Below are positions 28,668-36,998 of a DNA stretch of 64,000 nucleotides, piece by piece. The stretch comes from Vibrio neptunius (lineage in GTDB: Bacteria; Pseudomonadota; Gammaproteobacteria; Enterobacterales; Vibrionaceae). A program made the translations under genes and the position numbers. How positions within the stretch are numbered: position 1 is the stretch's first letter; every line of letters begins with the position of its first letter. The stretch lies in the NCBI RefSeq assembly GCF_000967495.1, contig NZ_JXXU01000029.1, positions 1 through 64,000 on the forward strand, in the 5' to 3' direction. The notes below the pieces were generated by a model, which was not told where the DNA came from, made no database searches, and was given only the letters and a program-made list of their open reading frames with translations.

Positions 28668-29267
28668 TTAGTCTTGTTGTCTTTCAAATAATCGGTAACT
28701 GACTTGGCCTGCCGTTTTTTCTCGGTGTAGGTGCCAGTTGGTTGGAATGCCTTCCAACGCAAGTTCTTTCTCAGTTTCAATATAAATCATGGCATCGTTG
28801 GCCAGCCAGCCATTACTTTCCAGCAAAGTGACGGTTTGTTCCAGTAAGCCTTTGCGAAATGGTGGGTCGATAAACACCACATGATGCGGTGTACCTGCTT
28901 GTTGAAGAAAGCCCAACGCATCGCTGTTAATCGCGGTAAGGTTATCTGAATTAAGAGCCGCAATGTTTTTTTCTAACTGCTTGAATGCCGTCGGGTTGAG
29001 CTCAATCATGGTGACCTTATCAGCCTGACGCGAAGCCGCTTCAAAGCCCAACCCGCCAGAACCGGCAAACAAGTCGAGGCATTTTGCTTGAGGAACATCC
29101 TGAGCCAGCCAGTTGAAAAGGGTTTCTTTTACGCGATCCGTTGTCGGGCGTAGCCCCTCTGCATCATGAACAGGCAGTTTTCTTCCTCTCCATAAGCCGC
29201 TAATAATTCGAACAAAGCCTGTTGAAGGCTTTTTTTGTGATGTGTTTTGCTGGCGACGCTGTACCAT
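28668..29267 (-). CDS. rsmD: 16S rRNA (guanine966-N2)-methyltransferase
   Basis: RsmD methylates G966 of 16S rRNA in the 30S subunit. The 199-aa protein has the SAM-binding DLFAGSGGLGFEA and the N6/N2-methylase catalytic motif DPPF (VFIDPPFRKG). It is divergent from ftsY, the conserved arrangement. Confidence 0.95.
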   Translation of the reverse strand: MVQRRQQNTSQKKPSTGFVRIISGLWRGRKLPVHDAEGLRPTTDRVKETLFNWLAQDVPQAKCLDLFAGSGGLGFEAASRQADKVTMIELNPTAFKQLEKNIAALNSDNLTAINSDALGFLQQAGTPHHVVFIDPPFRKGLLEQTVTLLESNGWLANDAMIYIETEKELALEGIPTNWHLHREKTAGQVSYRLFERQQD

Positions 29268-29476
29268 AGATTTTTTGACCGCTAATAAAGTGATACTATA
29301 CCCAGTCGCTCAGTGAGTTCGCCCTGAGTACAGCCCAAATTTTGTTGATGACAAAGTGTATACCATCGTTATAACGCTGGAAACTTTTCACTCTGTTGTC
29401 ATTTTTCTTTTCTTTACCGGGACAATGCCCGGCGAAAAGTGTCAGAGTAAATTAAGACAATCTAGGATATCCCCAG

Positions 29477-30664
29477 ATGACGGAAAAAAAGAAGCGCGGA
29501 TTACTTTCTTGGCTTGGCTTTGGTGATGAAGAACAACAGGTTAAGCCATCTGCTGAAGAAACTCAGTCGGAAACCATTGAAAAAGGCGCAGAAGAAGCGC
29601 AAACCGTTGACGATGTTCAGCCAGAGCCTCAAGCTGACTTAGCAGAAGCAGAAGCAGAAGCAGAAGCAGAAGCAGAAGCAGAAGCAGAAGCAGAAGCAGA
29701 AGAGGTACAAGAACCTCGTATGCTTGAGCAAGAGAAGCCAACGGAAAGCTTTTTTGCTCGCTTAAAGCGCAGCTTAGCGCGTACAAAAGCGAATATAGGC
29801 GCCGGCTTTTTTGGTTTGTTTAAAGATAAACAAATTGATGATGAGCTATTTGAAGAGTTGGAAGAGCAGTTATTGATTGCTGACGTTGGTATGGATACCA
29901 CAGTGAAAATCATCGACAATTTGACAGAAAAAGCCTCACGTCAGGAACTGAAAGACGGCGAAGCGCTCTATGGTCTGTTGAAAGAAGAGATGGCAGGTAT
30001 TCTCTCGACTGTCGAAAAGCCGCTTGAACTTGATACCAACAAAACCCCTTATGTGATCCTAATGGTTGGCGTGAATGGTGTCGGTAAAACCACAACAATT
30101 GGTAAACTAGCAAAACAGTTTCAGTCACAAGGTAAAAAAGTCATGCTAGCAGCAGGGGATACCTTCCGTGCTGCAGCTGTTGAGCAGCTTCAGGTCTGGG
30201 GAGAACGCAATAACGTACCTGTTGTGGCGCAGCATACGGGGGCGGATAGCGCATCGGTAATTTATGATGCTATTGAATCGGCCAAAGCCAAAGGCGTAGA
30301 TGTTGTCATTGCTGATACTGCTGGGCGTCTGCAAAATAAATCAAACCTAATGGAAGAGCTACGCAAGATCGTCCGTGTGATGAAGAAGGTAGACGATTCG
30401 GCACCGCATGAAATCATGCTGACATTGGATGCTGGCACAGGTCAGAATGCGATCAGTCAGGCAAAACTGTTTAGCGATGTAGCACCGCTGACAGGTATCA
30501 CCCTGACCAAACTTGATGGTACTGCAAAAGGTGGTGTGATCTTTGCGCTGGCTGACCAGTTTCAGATTCCAATCCGTTACATTGGTGTGGGTGAAGGTAT
30601 TGATGACCTACGCCCATTTGAAACTCAGGAATTTATTGACGCATTGTTTAGTCGAGAAGATTAA
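29477..30664 (+). CDS. ftsY: Signal recognition particle receptor FtsY
   Basis: FtsY docks SRP-ribosome complexes at the membrane. The 395-aa protein has an acidic N-terminal A domain (about 1-95), then the N domain (four-helix bundle) and the G domain with GVNGVGKTTTIGKLA, DTAGR and TKLDGTAKGG. The A domain contains ten tandem Ala-Glu units encoded by a perfect hexamer repeat. It starts the ftsY-ftsE-ftsX cluster. Confidence 0.97.
   Translation: MTEKKKRGLLSWLGFGDEEQQVKPSAEETQSETIEKGAEEAQTVDDVQPEPQADLAEAEAEAEAEAEAEAEAEAEEVQEPRMLEQEKPTESFFARLKRSLARTKANIGAGFFGLFKDKQIDDELFEELEEQLLIADVGMDTTVKIIDNLTEKASRQELKDGEALYGLLKEEMAGILSTVEKPLELDTNKTPYVILMVGVNGVGKTTTIGKLAKQFQSQGKKVMLAAGDTFRAAAVEQLQVWGERNNVPVVAQHTGADSASVIYDAIESAKAKGVDVVIADTAGRLQNKSNLMEELRKIVRVMKKVDDSAPHEIMLTLDAGTGQNAISQAKLFSDVAPLTGITLTKLDGTAKGGVIFALADQFQIPIRYIGVGEGIDDLRPFETQEFIDALFSRED
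29642..29701 (+). repeat. Ten tandem GCAGAA hexamers inside ftsY
   Basis: Ten exact GCAGAA units encode (Ala-Glu)10 in the acidic A domain of FtsY. Any gain or loss of units keeps the frame, so length variation between strains is expected and would change only the linker charge. Confidence 0.95.
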
Positions 30665-30691
30665 TTGGCAGTTCAGTAAGAGGGATGACGA

Positions 30692-31366
30692 GTGATAAAA
30701 TTTCGGCAAGTAAGTAAAGCGTACCGTGGTGGCATGCAAGCGCTGCAAAAGGTCGATTTCCACCTGCGTCGTGGAGAGATGGCGTTTCTTGGCGGCCATT
30801 CTGGTGCTGGTAAAAGTACTTTGCTCAAGTTGATTTGTGCCATTGAACGCCCGACGGATGGTAAAATAAGCTTTAATGATCATGATATTACTCGTATTCC
30901 CAATAAAGATATTCCTTTCCTGCGCCGCAACATTGGCATTGTCTTTCAGGATCATCGTTTATTGATGGACCGCTCTGTGTTCGATAATGTCGCGTTGCCA
31001 ATGCGTATCGAGTCTATCTCTGAGAGTGAAATCAAACGTCGTGTATCAGCGGCACTGGACAAAACAGATCTGTTGGACAAAGCGAAATGCTTGCCGAGCC
31101 AGTTATCTGGGGGGGAGCAACAACGAGTCGGTATTGCCCGTGCTGTGGTTAACCGCCCAACGTTACTTTTAGCAGATGAACCGACAGGTAACTTGGATCC
31201 AGAGTTGTCAAATCGTGTCATTAAGCTTTTTGAAGAGTTTAATCGGGCTGGCGTCACCATTTTATTAGCGACACACGATATCGGGCTGGTCAATACGCGT
31301 CCGCAATATCGCCATCTTGAACTGAACCAAGGCTTTCTGAGTGAGGTAGAAGATTATGGCTGCTAA
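30692..31366 (+). CDS. ftsE: Cell division ATP-binding protein FtsE
   Basis: FtsE is the ATPase of the FtsEX complex, which activates periplasmic amidases at the septum. The 224-aa protein has Walker [10 protein letters not shown], signature LSGGEQQR and Walker [13 protein letters not shown]. The start is GTG at 30692 with AGAGGGA upstream. It overlaps ftsX by 11 bases. Confidence 0.97.
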   Translation: MIKFRQVSKAYRGGMQALQKVDFHLRRGEMAFLGGHSGAGKSTLLKLICAIERPTDGKISFNDHDITRIPNKDIPFLRRNIGIVFQDHRLLMDRSVFDNVALPMRIESISESEIKRRVSAALDKTDLLDKAKCLPSQLSGGEQQRVGIARAVVNRPTLLLADEPTGNLDPELSNRVIKLFEEFNRAGVTILLATHDIGLVNTRPQYRHLELNQGFLSEVEDYGC

Positions 31367-32324
31367 TGTGCGTAATAAAAAGTCGGCCAAAGGCCGACCA
31401 CAGAATCGCGTCAAGCGTGACAGCTTCTTTACCGTACACTTCAAACAGGCAAACGCAGCGTTTGCAGTAATGTGGTCGCGACCTTTGGGGAATATCCTTA
31501 CTCTAGCCGTGATTTCTATGGCGTTAGCGATGCCAGCGGCAATGTACCTGCTGGGTAAGAACTTGGCTGCTGCTTCCACCAATGTGACCAGCCCATCGAA
31601 AGTGAGTGGTTATCTAAAGGAACAAACACCTGAAGCTCGCATTATGGTATTGAAAGACCAGTTGGAGAGTATGGATGAGGTTGCTAAGGTTGAATATATC
31701 TCGCCTCAACAAGGGCTCGATGACCTAAGCCAATATTCAGGTTTCGATCACGCGATTTCACTGCTGGATAATTATGCTTTGCCAGGAGTGTTAATCGTTA
31801 CTCCTAACATTGAAGATAAAGCAAAAATCAAACAGCTGGCTGCGATTCTTGCAAAAGAAGACGAGGTGACAGATGTGCGCCTTGATGAAGATTGGTTAAC
31901 TCGTTTAGATGCGATCAAGAATTTGGTCAGTGGTATTGTGGTCACTTTGTCTGTGTTAATGCTCGGGTCTGTGTTCCTCATAGTTGGTAATACGTTGCGT
32001 TTTAACGTTCTTGCGAATAAAGAAGAGATTCAAACCATGAAATTGATCGGTGCAACGAATAGCTTTATTTTAAGACCGTATCTGTACTCAGGAATGTGGT
32101 TTGGATTGCTCGGTGCTCTTACGGCATGGATCATGACAGCGATTATTACGGTGGTCCTCAATAGCAGTGTGGAGCAACTGGCTTTACTTTACGATAGTCG
32201 GTTTCGTCTTATTGGGTTGAGTTGGGATGAAAGCTTACTGTTATTGATGCTCGGAACTTTTCTGGGGTGCTTGGCTGCAAAAGTTTCAGCGCAGCGTCAT
32301 TTGAAAGAAATTGAACCAGTATAA
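31356..32324 (+). CDS. ftsX: Cell division protein FtsX
   Basis: FtsX is the membrane partner of FtsE. The 322-aa protein has a basic cytoplasmic N-terminus, a first transmembrane helix at about 45-70, a periplasmic domain (about 70-190) that contacts amidase activators, and three C-terminal helices. The segment NTLRFNVLANKEEIQTMKLI is the FtsX family signature. Translationally coupled to ftsE by overlap. Confidence 0.96.
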   Translation: MAANVRNKKSAKGRPQNRVKRDSFFTVHFKQANAAFAVMWSRPLGNILTLAVISMALAMPAAMYLLGKNLAAASTNVTSPSKVSGYLKEQTPEARIMVLKDQLESMDEVAKVEYISPQQGLDDLSQYSGFDHAISLLDNYALPGVLIVTPNIEDKAKIKQLAAILAKEDEVTDVRLDEDWLTRLDAIKNLVSGIVVTLSVLMLGSVFLIVGNTLRFNVLANKEEIQTMKLIGATNSFILRPYLYSGMWFGLLGALTAWIMTAIITVVLNSSVEQLALLYDSRFRLIGLSWDESLLLLMLGTFLGCLAAKVSAQRHLKEIEPV

Positions 32325-32347
32325 GTCGAAGTTGTCATAATTTTTTG

Positions 32348-32373
32348 AAAGTATACGCCACCGTATACTTTTT
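32348..32373 (+). terminator. Terminator after ftsX
   Basis: AAAGTATACG, CCAC loop, CGTATACTTT followed by TTAC: a perfect 10-bp stem between ftsX and rpoH, which separates the two transcripts. Confidence 0.8.
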
Positions 32374-32375
32374 AC

Positions 32376-32403
32376 TTGTATAGACGAATGGTTTATGCAT
32401 AAT
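32376..32403 (+). promoter_or_regulatory. Candidate sigma-70 promoter of rpoH
   Basis: TTGTAT (32376-32381) and CATAAT (32398-32403) with a 16-bp spacer, directly after the ftsX terminator and about 90 bp before rpoH. The leader contains an inverted repeat (AATCTTG ... CAAGATT). Confidence 0.5.
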
Positions 32404-32490
32404 AACTTTCCCCGCTTGAATCTTGTTCATTTTAGGTTCAAGATTGATGGGCTAAAACTTACTCCAGATCAGATATTGATGAGGAATTAA

Positions 32491-33348
32491 ATGACTAACC
32501 AAGCGTATCCAATGGCTGTAGTTACACAAGATAGCTTAGATAGCTATATCCGCACAGTGAACGGCTATCCAATGCTGACCGCTGAGGAGGAGCGTGAACT
32601 AGCTGAGCGACTACACTATGAAGGCGAAATAGAAGCGGCAAAAGGCTTGATTCTTTCGCATTTACGTTTCGTAGTGCACGTAGCTCGTGGTTACTCTGGC
32701 TACGGTTTGCCAATGGCGGATCTTGTCCAGGAAGGTAACATCGGCTTGATGAAAGCAGTAAAGCGCTTTAATCCAGAAGTCGGCGTGCGTTTGGTGTCAT
32801 TTGCAGTACATTGGATTAAAGCTGAGATTCACGAGTATGTCTTGCGTAACTGGCGCATTGTTAAAATTGCGACCACTAAAGCTCAGCGTAAGCTGTTCTT
32901 CAACCTGCGAAAGTCAAAGAAACGCCTAGGGTGGTTCAACAACGGTGAAGTGGAAACCGTGGCGAAGGAGCTAGGTGTTGAGCCTTCGGAAGTACGCGAA
33001 ATGGAATCTCGTTTGGCAGCGCAAGATGCGGCATTTGAAATGCAAAACGATGACGACGACTCAGGCTCATCCTACTCTGCACCAATGTTGTATCTTGAAG
33101 ATAAAGCTTCGGACGTAGCGGACAATATTGAAGCTGCTAACTGGGAAGCGCACACGAACAATCGTTTGAGCTTAGCACTGTCGAGTCTTGACGAACGTAG
33201 CCAGCATATCGTTCGCTCGCGTTGGTTAGAAGATAGCAAGTCGACTCTGCAAGAACTGGCTGAGACATACAATGTGTCAGCGGAGCGTATCCGTCAGTTA
33301 GAAAAGAACGCAATGAAAAAGCTAAAAGCAGCTGTCGGCGACTTTTAA
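32491..33348 (+). CDS. rpoH: RNA polymerase sigma-32 factor
   Basis: RpoH directs transcription of heat-shock genes. The 285-aa sigma factor has region 2 ([19 protein letters not shown]), the RpoH box ([15 protein letters not shown]) that governs chaperone/FtsH control, and region 4 helix-turn-helix ([19 protein letters not shown]). AUG has GAGGAA upstream. In E. coli heat induction is controlled by mRNA structure in the early coding region; I did not test that here. Confidence 0.97.
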   Translation: MTNQAYPMAVVTQDSLDSYIRTVNGYPMLTAEEERELAERLHYEGEIEAAKGLILSHLRFVVHVARGYSGYGLPMADLVQEGNIGLMKAVKRFNPEVGVRLVSFAVHWIKAEIHEYVLRNWRIVKIATTKAQRKLFFNLRKSKKRLGWFNNGEVETVAKELGVEPSEVREMESRLAAQDAAFEMQNDDDDSGSSYSAPMLYLEDKASDVADNIEAANWEAHTNNRLSLALSSLDERSQHIVRSRWLEDSKSTLQELAETYNVSAERIRQLEKNAMKKLKAAVGDF

Positions 33349-33370
33349 TCTTTGTAGCCTAGCAAATTCA

Positions 33371-33402
33371 GAAAGCCGAGATCGAAGGGTCTCGGCTTTT
33401 TC
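33371..33402 (+). terminator. Terminator of rpoH
   Basis: AAAGCCGAGA ... TCTCGGCTTTTT with an 8-base loop, just after the rpoH stop. Confidence 0.88.
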
Positions 33403-33466
33403 TGTTTCTAAGATCGAGTAACGAGTCATTTAGGCTCTTTTGGGGATCGAGTTTTGCCCAGTTTCC

Positions 33467-33683
33467 TGTGGGTAACTCTGTGATAAATTTCTTGGCTATC
33501 TGTCAGAAAGGCGGGTGAATAAAGGTGTAGAGAGTAATTAGTTCATGGGGATACTTTTACTCTTACACACAAAGAAATAAGGATCATCACTACATGTTGT
33601 GGATCAAATGTTGGAAAACTACTTTATCAACGTAATTCACAGGTTTATCCACAAGTGGTGAATAAATGATCGCGAGTGGATAA
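33467..33683. promoter_or_regulatory. Cluster of DnaA-box-like sequences between rpoH and glpE
   Basis: One perfect DnaA box (TTATCCACA, 33645-33653) and five one-mismatch copies: 33467-33475 and 33598-33606 and 33675-33683 (inverted), 33563-33571 and 33633-33641 (direct). Several GATC sites lie among them. The origin of replication is not expected here, so this would be a DnaA-binding reservoir or a DnaA-controlled promoter of glpE. Similarity to consensus only; no binding shown. Confidence 0.5.
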
Positions 33684-33763
33684 CCCTACAGCTCCAGTGT
33701 ACTTGTTGAACACTGGATAGGTTACAATGACAGCCAACAACAATTCTTCTCAAGAGACAGTAA

Positions 33764-34090
33764 ATGGACCAGTTCAAACACATCGATGTTGCCGGTGCCC
33801 AGGCGTTATTGGAGCAAGGTGACGCTCGCCTCGTTGATATTCGCGATCCACAGTCTTTCGCTGTGGCTCACCCACAAACAGCCTTCCATCTAACAAATGA
33901 CACCATGGTTCAATTCATGGATGAAGCAGAGTTTGAGCAACCAGTTCTGGTAATGTGTTACCACGGAATTAGTAGCCAAGGCGCTGCTCAATATTTGATT
34001 AACCAAGGCTTTGAGCAGGTGTATAGTGTGGATGGAGGCTTTGAAGCTTGGCAACGAGCTGAGTTGCCGACGGAATCCAACTTGCCATAG
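33764..34090 (+). CDS. glpE: Thiosulfate sulfurtransferase GlpE
   Basis: GlpE is a single-domain rhodanese that moves sulfane sulfur from thiosulfate to acceptors in the cytoplasm. The 108-aa protein has the start-of-fold segment [12 protein letters not shown] and the active-site loop CYHGISSQG with its catalytic Cys. It is 8 bp upstream of glpG, the usual pair. Confidence 0.95.
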   Translation: MDQFKHIDVAGAQALLEQGDARLVDIRDPQSFAVAHPQTAFHLTNDTMVQFMDEAEFEQPVLVMCYHGISSQGAAQYLINQGFEQVYSVDGGFEAWQRAELPTESNLP

Positions 34091-34098
34091 GAATCACT

Positions 34099-34929
34099 AT
34101 GATAAAACTGATCTCTATTTCCAATCCGCGTATGGCGCAAGCGTTTATCGATTACATGGCATCACGCCGTATTGATGTGAAAATGATGCCGGAAGGAAGT
34201 GGTCAGTTTGCTTTGTGGCTCACTGATACTCAATATCAGGTTGAAGTGGAAGCTGAGCTCCAGCATTTTCTTGCGAATCCCAGTGATGCTAAATACCAAG
34301 CTGCTTCATGGGACATGGCTGAAAGTCGAACCGGCCGGTTTAGCTATCAGTCTCCGAGTATGTTAGCTATGGTGAAAGCCAAAGCTGGTCCTGTGACGTT
34401 AGCTGTGATCTTGGTATGTATCGTCATCTTTGCCTTACAGCAGTTTGGTGCAGGCCAGGCAGTTTTCTCGGTATTGCACTTTCCTGCGTTTGCTGGACAA
34501 GAGTGGCAGTTGTGGCGCTGGGTCAGTCATGCGGTTCTGCATTTCTCGGTCATGCACATTGCGTTTAACTTATTGTGGTGGTGGCAACTAGGGGGAGACA
34601 TTGAGCAGCGCTTGGGAGCGAAAAAACTGCTTCAATTGTTTGTGGTGTCAGCGGCCATGTCGGGTGCAGGCCAGTACTGGGTAGAAGGGGCTAACTTTGG
34701 TGGTCTATCTGGTGTTGTGTATGCATTAGTCGGCTACTTGTGGGTGCTGGGATACAAAGCACCACAACTCGGCCTGAGTATACCAAAGCCAATCATAGGT
34801 TTTATGCTGGTATGGCTGGTATTAGGGTTTATTCAACCATTTATGGCGATCGCCAATACAGCTCATCTGGTTGGTTTAATTTCCGGTGTTGTAGTTGGCT
34901 TAATCGATGCTAGCCGGATAAGAAAATAA
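34099..34929 (+). CDS. glpG: Rhomboid intramembrane serine protease GlpG
   Basis: GlpG cleaves membrane proteins within the bilayer. The 276-aa protein has an N-terminal cytosolic domain (1-70) and a six-helix rhomboid core: HxxxN-type oxyanion region (HIAFNLLWWW), catalytic Ser in GLSGVVYALVGYLW, and catalytic His in AHLVGLISG. Shares a transcript with glpE and ends at a strong terminator. Confidence 0.96.
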   Translation: MIKLISISNPRMAQAFIDYMASRRIDVKMMPEGSGQFALWLTDTQYQVEVEAELQHFLANPSDAKYQAASWDMAESRTGRFSYQSPSMLAMVKAKAGPVTLAVILVCIVIFALQQFGAGQAVFSVLHFPAFAGQEWQLWRWVSHAVLHFSVMHIAFNLLWWWQLGGDIEQRLGAKKLLQLFVVSAAMSGAGQYWVEGANFGGLSGVVYALVGYLWVLGYKAPQLGLSIPKPIIGFMLVWLVLGFIQPFMAIANTAHLVGLISGVVVGLIDASRIRK

Positions 34930-34952
34930 AAAAGCGGCGAAGCCGCTTTTTT
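34928..34952. terminator. Bidirectional terminator after glpG
   Basis: AAAAAAGCGGC-GAA-GCCGCTTTTTT, a perfect 11-bp stem between the convergent glpG and FliL-like genes. Confidence 0.9.
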
Positions 34953-34963
34953 GCAAAGCGTGC

Positions 34964-35371
34964 TTACTGGTAGAGGTATTTAGTAAAGAGCAAATCGGCA
35001 ATGATCGTTCGGCCTGTTTCTGGTAGCAATATAGAGTTCAGTTGTTCGACGAGTTTTTTGCGTAAGTCCTCACGGCCGGCCAAGGAAGTGATCGTATCTG
35101 ATGATTGCTTGCCAAGTAGCTCGATGACTGCATCACGGATCAATGGCTGGTGAAGCTCAATAATGGCTAGGTCCTTGTCGTTAGCCACCATGATATCGAT
35201 GCGGACCTGAATGTAGCCCAACTTTTTACCTTGAGTGTAAAAATTAGTGGTGAGATCTGGCTCCAGAGTAAAGTATGCGAGCTTAGGTTCGTTGCTCTCC
35301 TCTGCCATTGATGTGAAACTGACCAAGACGCTCAATGCGAAAATTATATGGACTAAGTAACGTTTAATCAT
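34964..35371 (-). CDS. FliL-like flagellar basal-body-associated protein
   Basis: The 135-aa protein has an N-terminal membrane segment or signal peptide (about 1-22, cut near SMA) and a FliL-like domain: the YIQVRIDIMV strand, the RDAVIELLG helix and a basic KKLVEQLN segment. FliL-family proteins surround the stator of the flagellar motor; this is a stand-alone paralogue outside the flagellar clusters, so its role is inferred only. Confidence 0.8.
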   Translation of the reverse strand: MIKRYLVHIIFALSVLVSFTSMAEESNEPKLAYFTLEPDLTTNFYTQGKKLGYIQVRIDIMVANDKDLAIIELHQPLIRDAVIELLGKQSSDTITSLAGREDLRKKLVEQLNSILLPETGRTIIADLLFTKYLYQ

Positions 35372-35535
35372 ATTTCTGTCTTTTCTTTCTTCTAATCACG
35401 ATACTCGAATCGTCTGAGTCTTGTTACAATAGAGCATCTATTTGTAATAATTATGCGTTAAGCACTCTATGGGTGGTTAACAACAAAGATCGAAGCTTTA
35501 TTGTACGACGATAAGGCTACTTATTGAATACTAGT

Positions 35536-36078
35536 ATGAATCAATCTACTTCGCTTTATTTATCTGCTCTTCGTCAGGTTGAGTGGCAAGAGCCTGATAA
35601 GTTTAGCTTTCCTACACAGAATGCGAAAAATTGGTTGTTAGAACAGGGCTCACTATCACGTTTATTGGAGTCCCACTGCCAAACGTTAAATGTCGACTTG
35701 TTGCACAACAAAGTGGTTAAAGCTGAGAAGCTTGACTCCCAGGAGATAGTGCTCCTGACAAAAGAAGAATGTTTGTTGCGAAAGGTTGTACTAAAAGGCG
35801 ATCAACAACCTTGGGTATTAGGTAGAACCTTAATCCCTCAGTCCTCGATGAATGGTCAACAGTATGATCTGACGCGTCAGGGAGAGATCCCGCTTGGGCT
35901 AACTGTGTTCAACGCTGAAAATGTCAAGCGTGATGCGTTACAAGTTGGCTGGGCCAAAACATCTGATGGCCAGTTTCTTGCTCGTCGCTCTCGTTTATGG
36001 ATGAACCACAAACCTATGTTGGTGGCAGAGCTGTTTTTACCTGCCGCTCCTATTTACTCAAAGGAGAGAGGTAAATGA
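35536..36078 (+). CDS. ubiC: Chorismate pyruvate-lyase
   Basis: UbiC converts chorismate to 4-hydroxybenzoate, the first step of ubiquinone synthesis. The 180-aa protein shows the family segments [18 protein letters not shown] and [10 protein letters not shown], with the C-terminal RRSRLWMN and LVAELFLP. I chose ATG at 35536; a TTG at 35524 would add four residues. It overlaps ubiA by four bases (ATGA). Confidence 0.93.
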   Translation: MNQSTSLYLSALRQVEWQEPDKFSFPTQNAKNWLLEQGSLSRLLESHCQTLNVDLLHNKVVKAEKLDSQEIVLLTKEECLLRKVVLKGDQQPWVLGRTLIPQSSMNGQQYDLTRQGEIPLGLTVFNAENVKRDALQVGWAKTSDGQFLARRSRLWMNHKPMLVAELFLPAAPIYSKERGK

Positions 36079-36941
36079 CGTTTGCTAAAGCTAAAGCTAA
36101 AGCCAAAGCGTATTGGCAATTGATGCGCATGGACAGGCCAATAGGGAGTTTGTTATTACTCTGGCCCACTATGTGGTCACTTGTGATCGCAGCTCAAGGC
36201 TTTCCAGATCCTATGATACTGGCTGTGTTTGTTCTTGGTGTTTTTTTTATGCGTTCTGCAGGATGTGTGATTAATGATTTTGCCGACCGTAAAGTAGATG
36301 GTCATGTTAAGCGAACCAGCCAGAGGCCTCTGCCTTCTGGCCGCGTTACTTCGAAAGAAGCTATCGGCTTGTTTCTTATATTGGTAGTGGGGTCTTTTTT
36401 GCTGGTTCTAACGATGAACCTACTAACTATTCAGCTTTCTTTCGTTGGGTTGTTTCTTGCTTTTATTTACCCTTTTATGAAGCGGTATACTCACCTTCCT
36501 CAACTATTTCTGGGGTTAGCATACAGTTGGTCGATACCTATGGCATGGGCTGCTCAAGCCAACGAATTGCCGGCGATGGTGTGGTTTATTTTTGTAACCA
36601 ATGCGTTATGGACAATCGCCTATGACACGCAATATGCCATGGTTGATCGAGATGATGACCTGAAGATCGGTATTAAGTCCACGGCTATTCTGTTTGGTCG
36701 TTATGACAAAATGATAATAGGTGTATTGCAGTTGGTAACGGTAGGGATGTTGATTGCACTTGGCAACTGGTACGAATTGGGTGCGAGTTACTACTGGAGC
36801 TTGCTGGTTGCTGGGGGATTGTTTGTATTTCAGCAGCATCTTATCCGCCATCGTGATCGAGATTTGTGCTTTAGAGCATTTCTCAACAACAGCCATGTTG
36901 GGATGGTTATTACCATAGGGCTGCTCGTCGCATTTTGGTAA
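36075..36941 (+). CDS. ubiA: 4-hydroxybenzoate octaprenyltransferase
   Basis: UbiA attaches the polyprenyl tail to 4-hydroxybenzoate in the inner membrane. The 288-aa protein has about eight membrane segments and both Asp-rich motifs: [15 protein letters not shown] and [12 protein letters not shown]. Coupled to ubiC. The N-terminal AKAKAKAKA stretch is encoded by a short repeat of GCTAAA-like codons. Confidence 0.95.
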   Translation: MTFAKAKAKAKAYWQLMRMDRPIGSLLLLWPTMWSLVIAAQGFPDPMILAVFVLGVFFMRSAGCVINDFADRKVDGHVKRTSQRPLPSGRVTSKEAIGLFLILVVGSFLLVLTMNLLTIQLSFVGLFLAFIYPFMKRYTHLPQLFLGLAYSWSIPMAWAAQANELPAMVWFIFVTNALWTIAYDTQYAMVDRDDDLKIGIKSTAILFGRYDKMIIGVLQLVTVGMLIALGNWYELGASYYWSLLVAGGLFVFQQHLIRHRDRDLCFRAFLNNSHVGMVITIGLLVAFW

Positions 36942-36954
36942 ATCATATAGAGAT

Positions 36955-36976
36955 AAGGGTACTTTAGAGTACCCTT
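36955..36976. terminator. Terminator between ubiA and plsB
   Basis: AAGGGTACT-TTAG-AGTACCCTT followed by TCTT. It lies between two convergent genes. Confidence 0.75.
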
Positions 36977-36998
36977 TCTTATTGGTGCTGTGCAGTAA

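Noticed and set aside
29541..29786. Leucine-run open frame antisense to ftsY
   Set aside because: Produced by reading the GCAGAA repeat on the other strand.
33467..33683. Chromosomal origin of replication
   Set aside because: DnaA boxes are present, but oriC in Vibrio lies by mnmG/mioC, and no A/T-rich 13-mer unwinding element or such genes are seen here.
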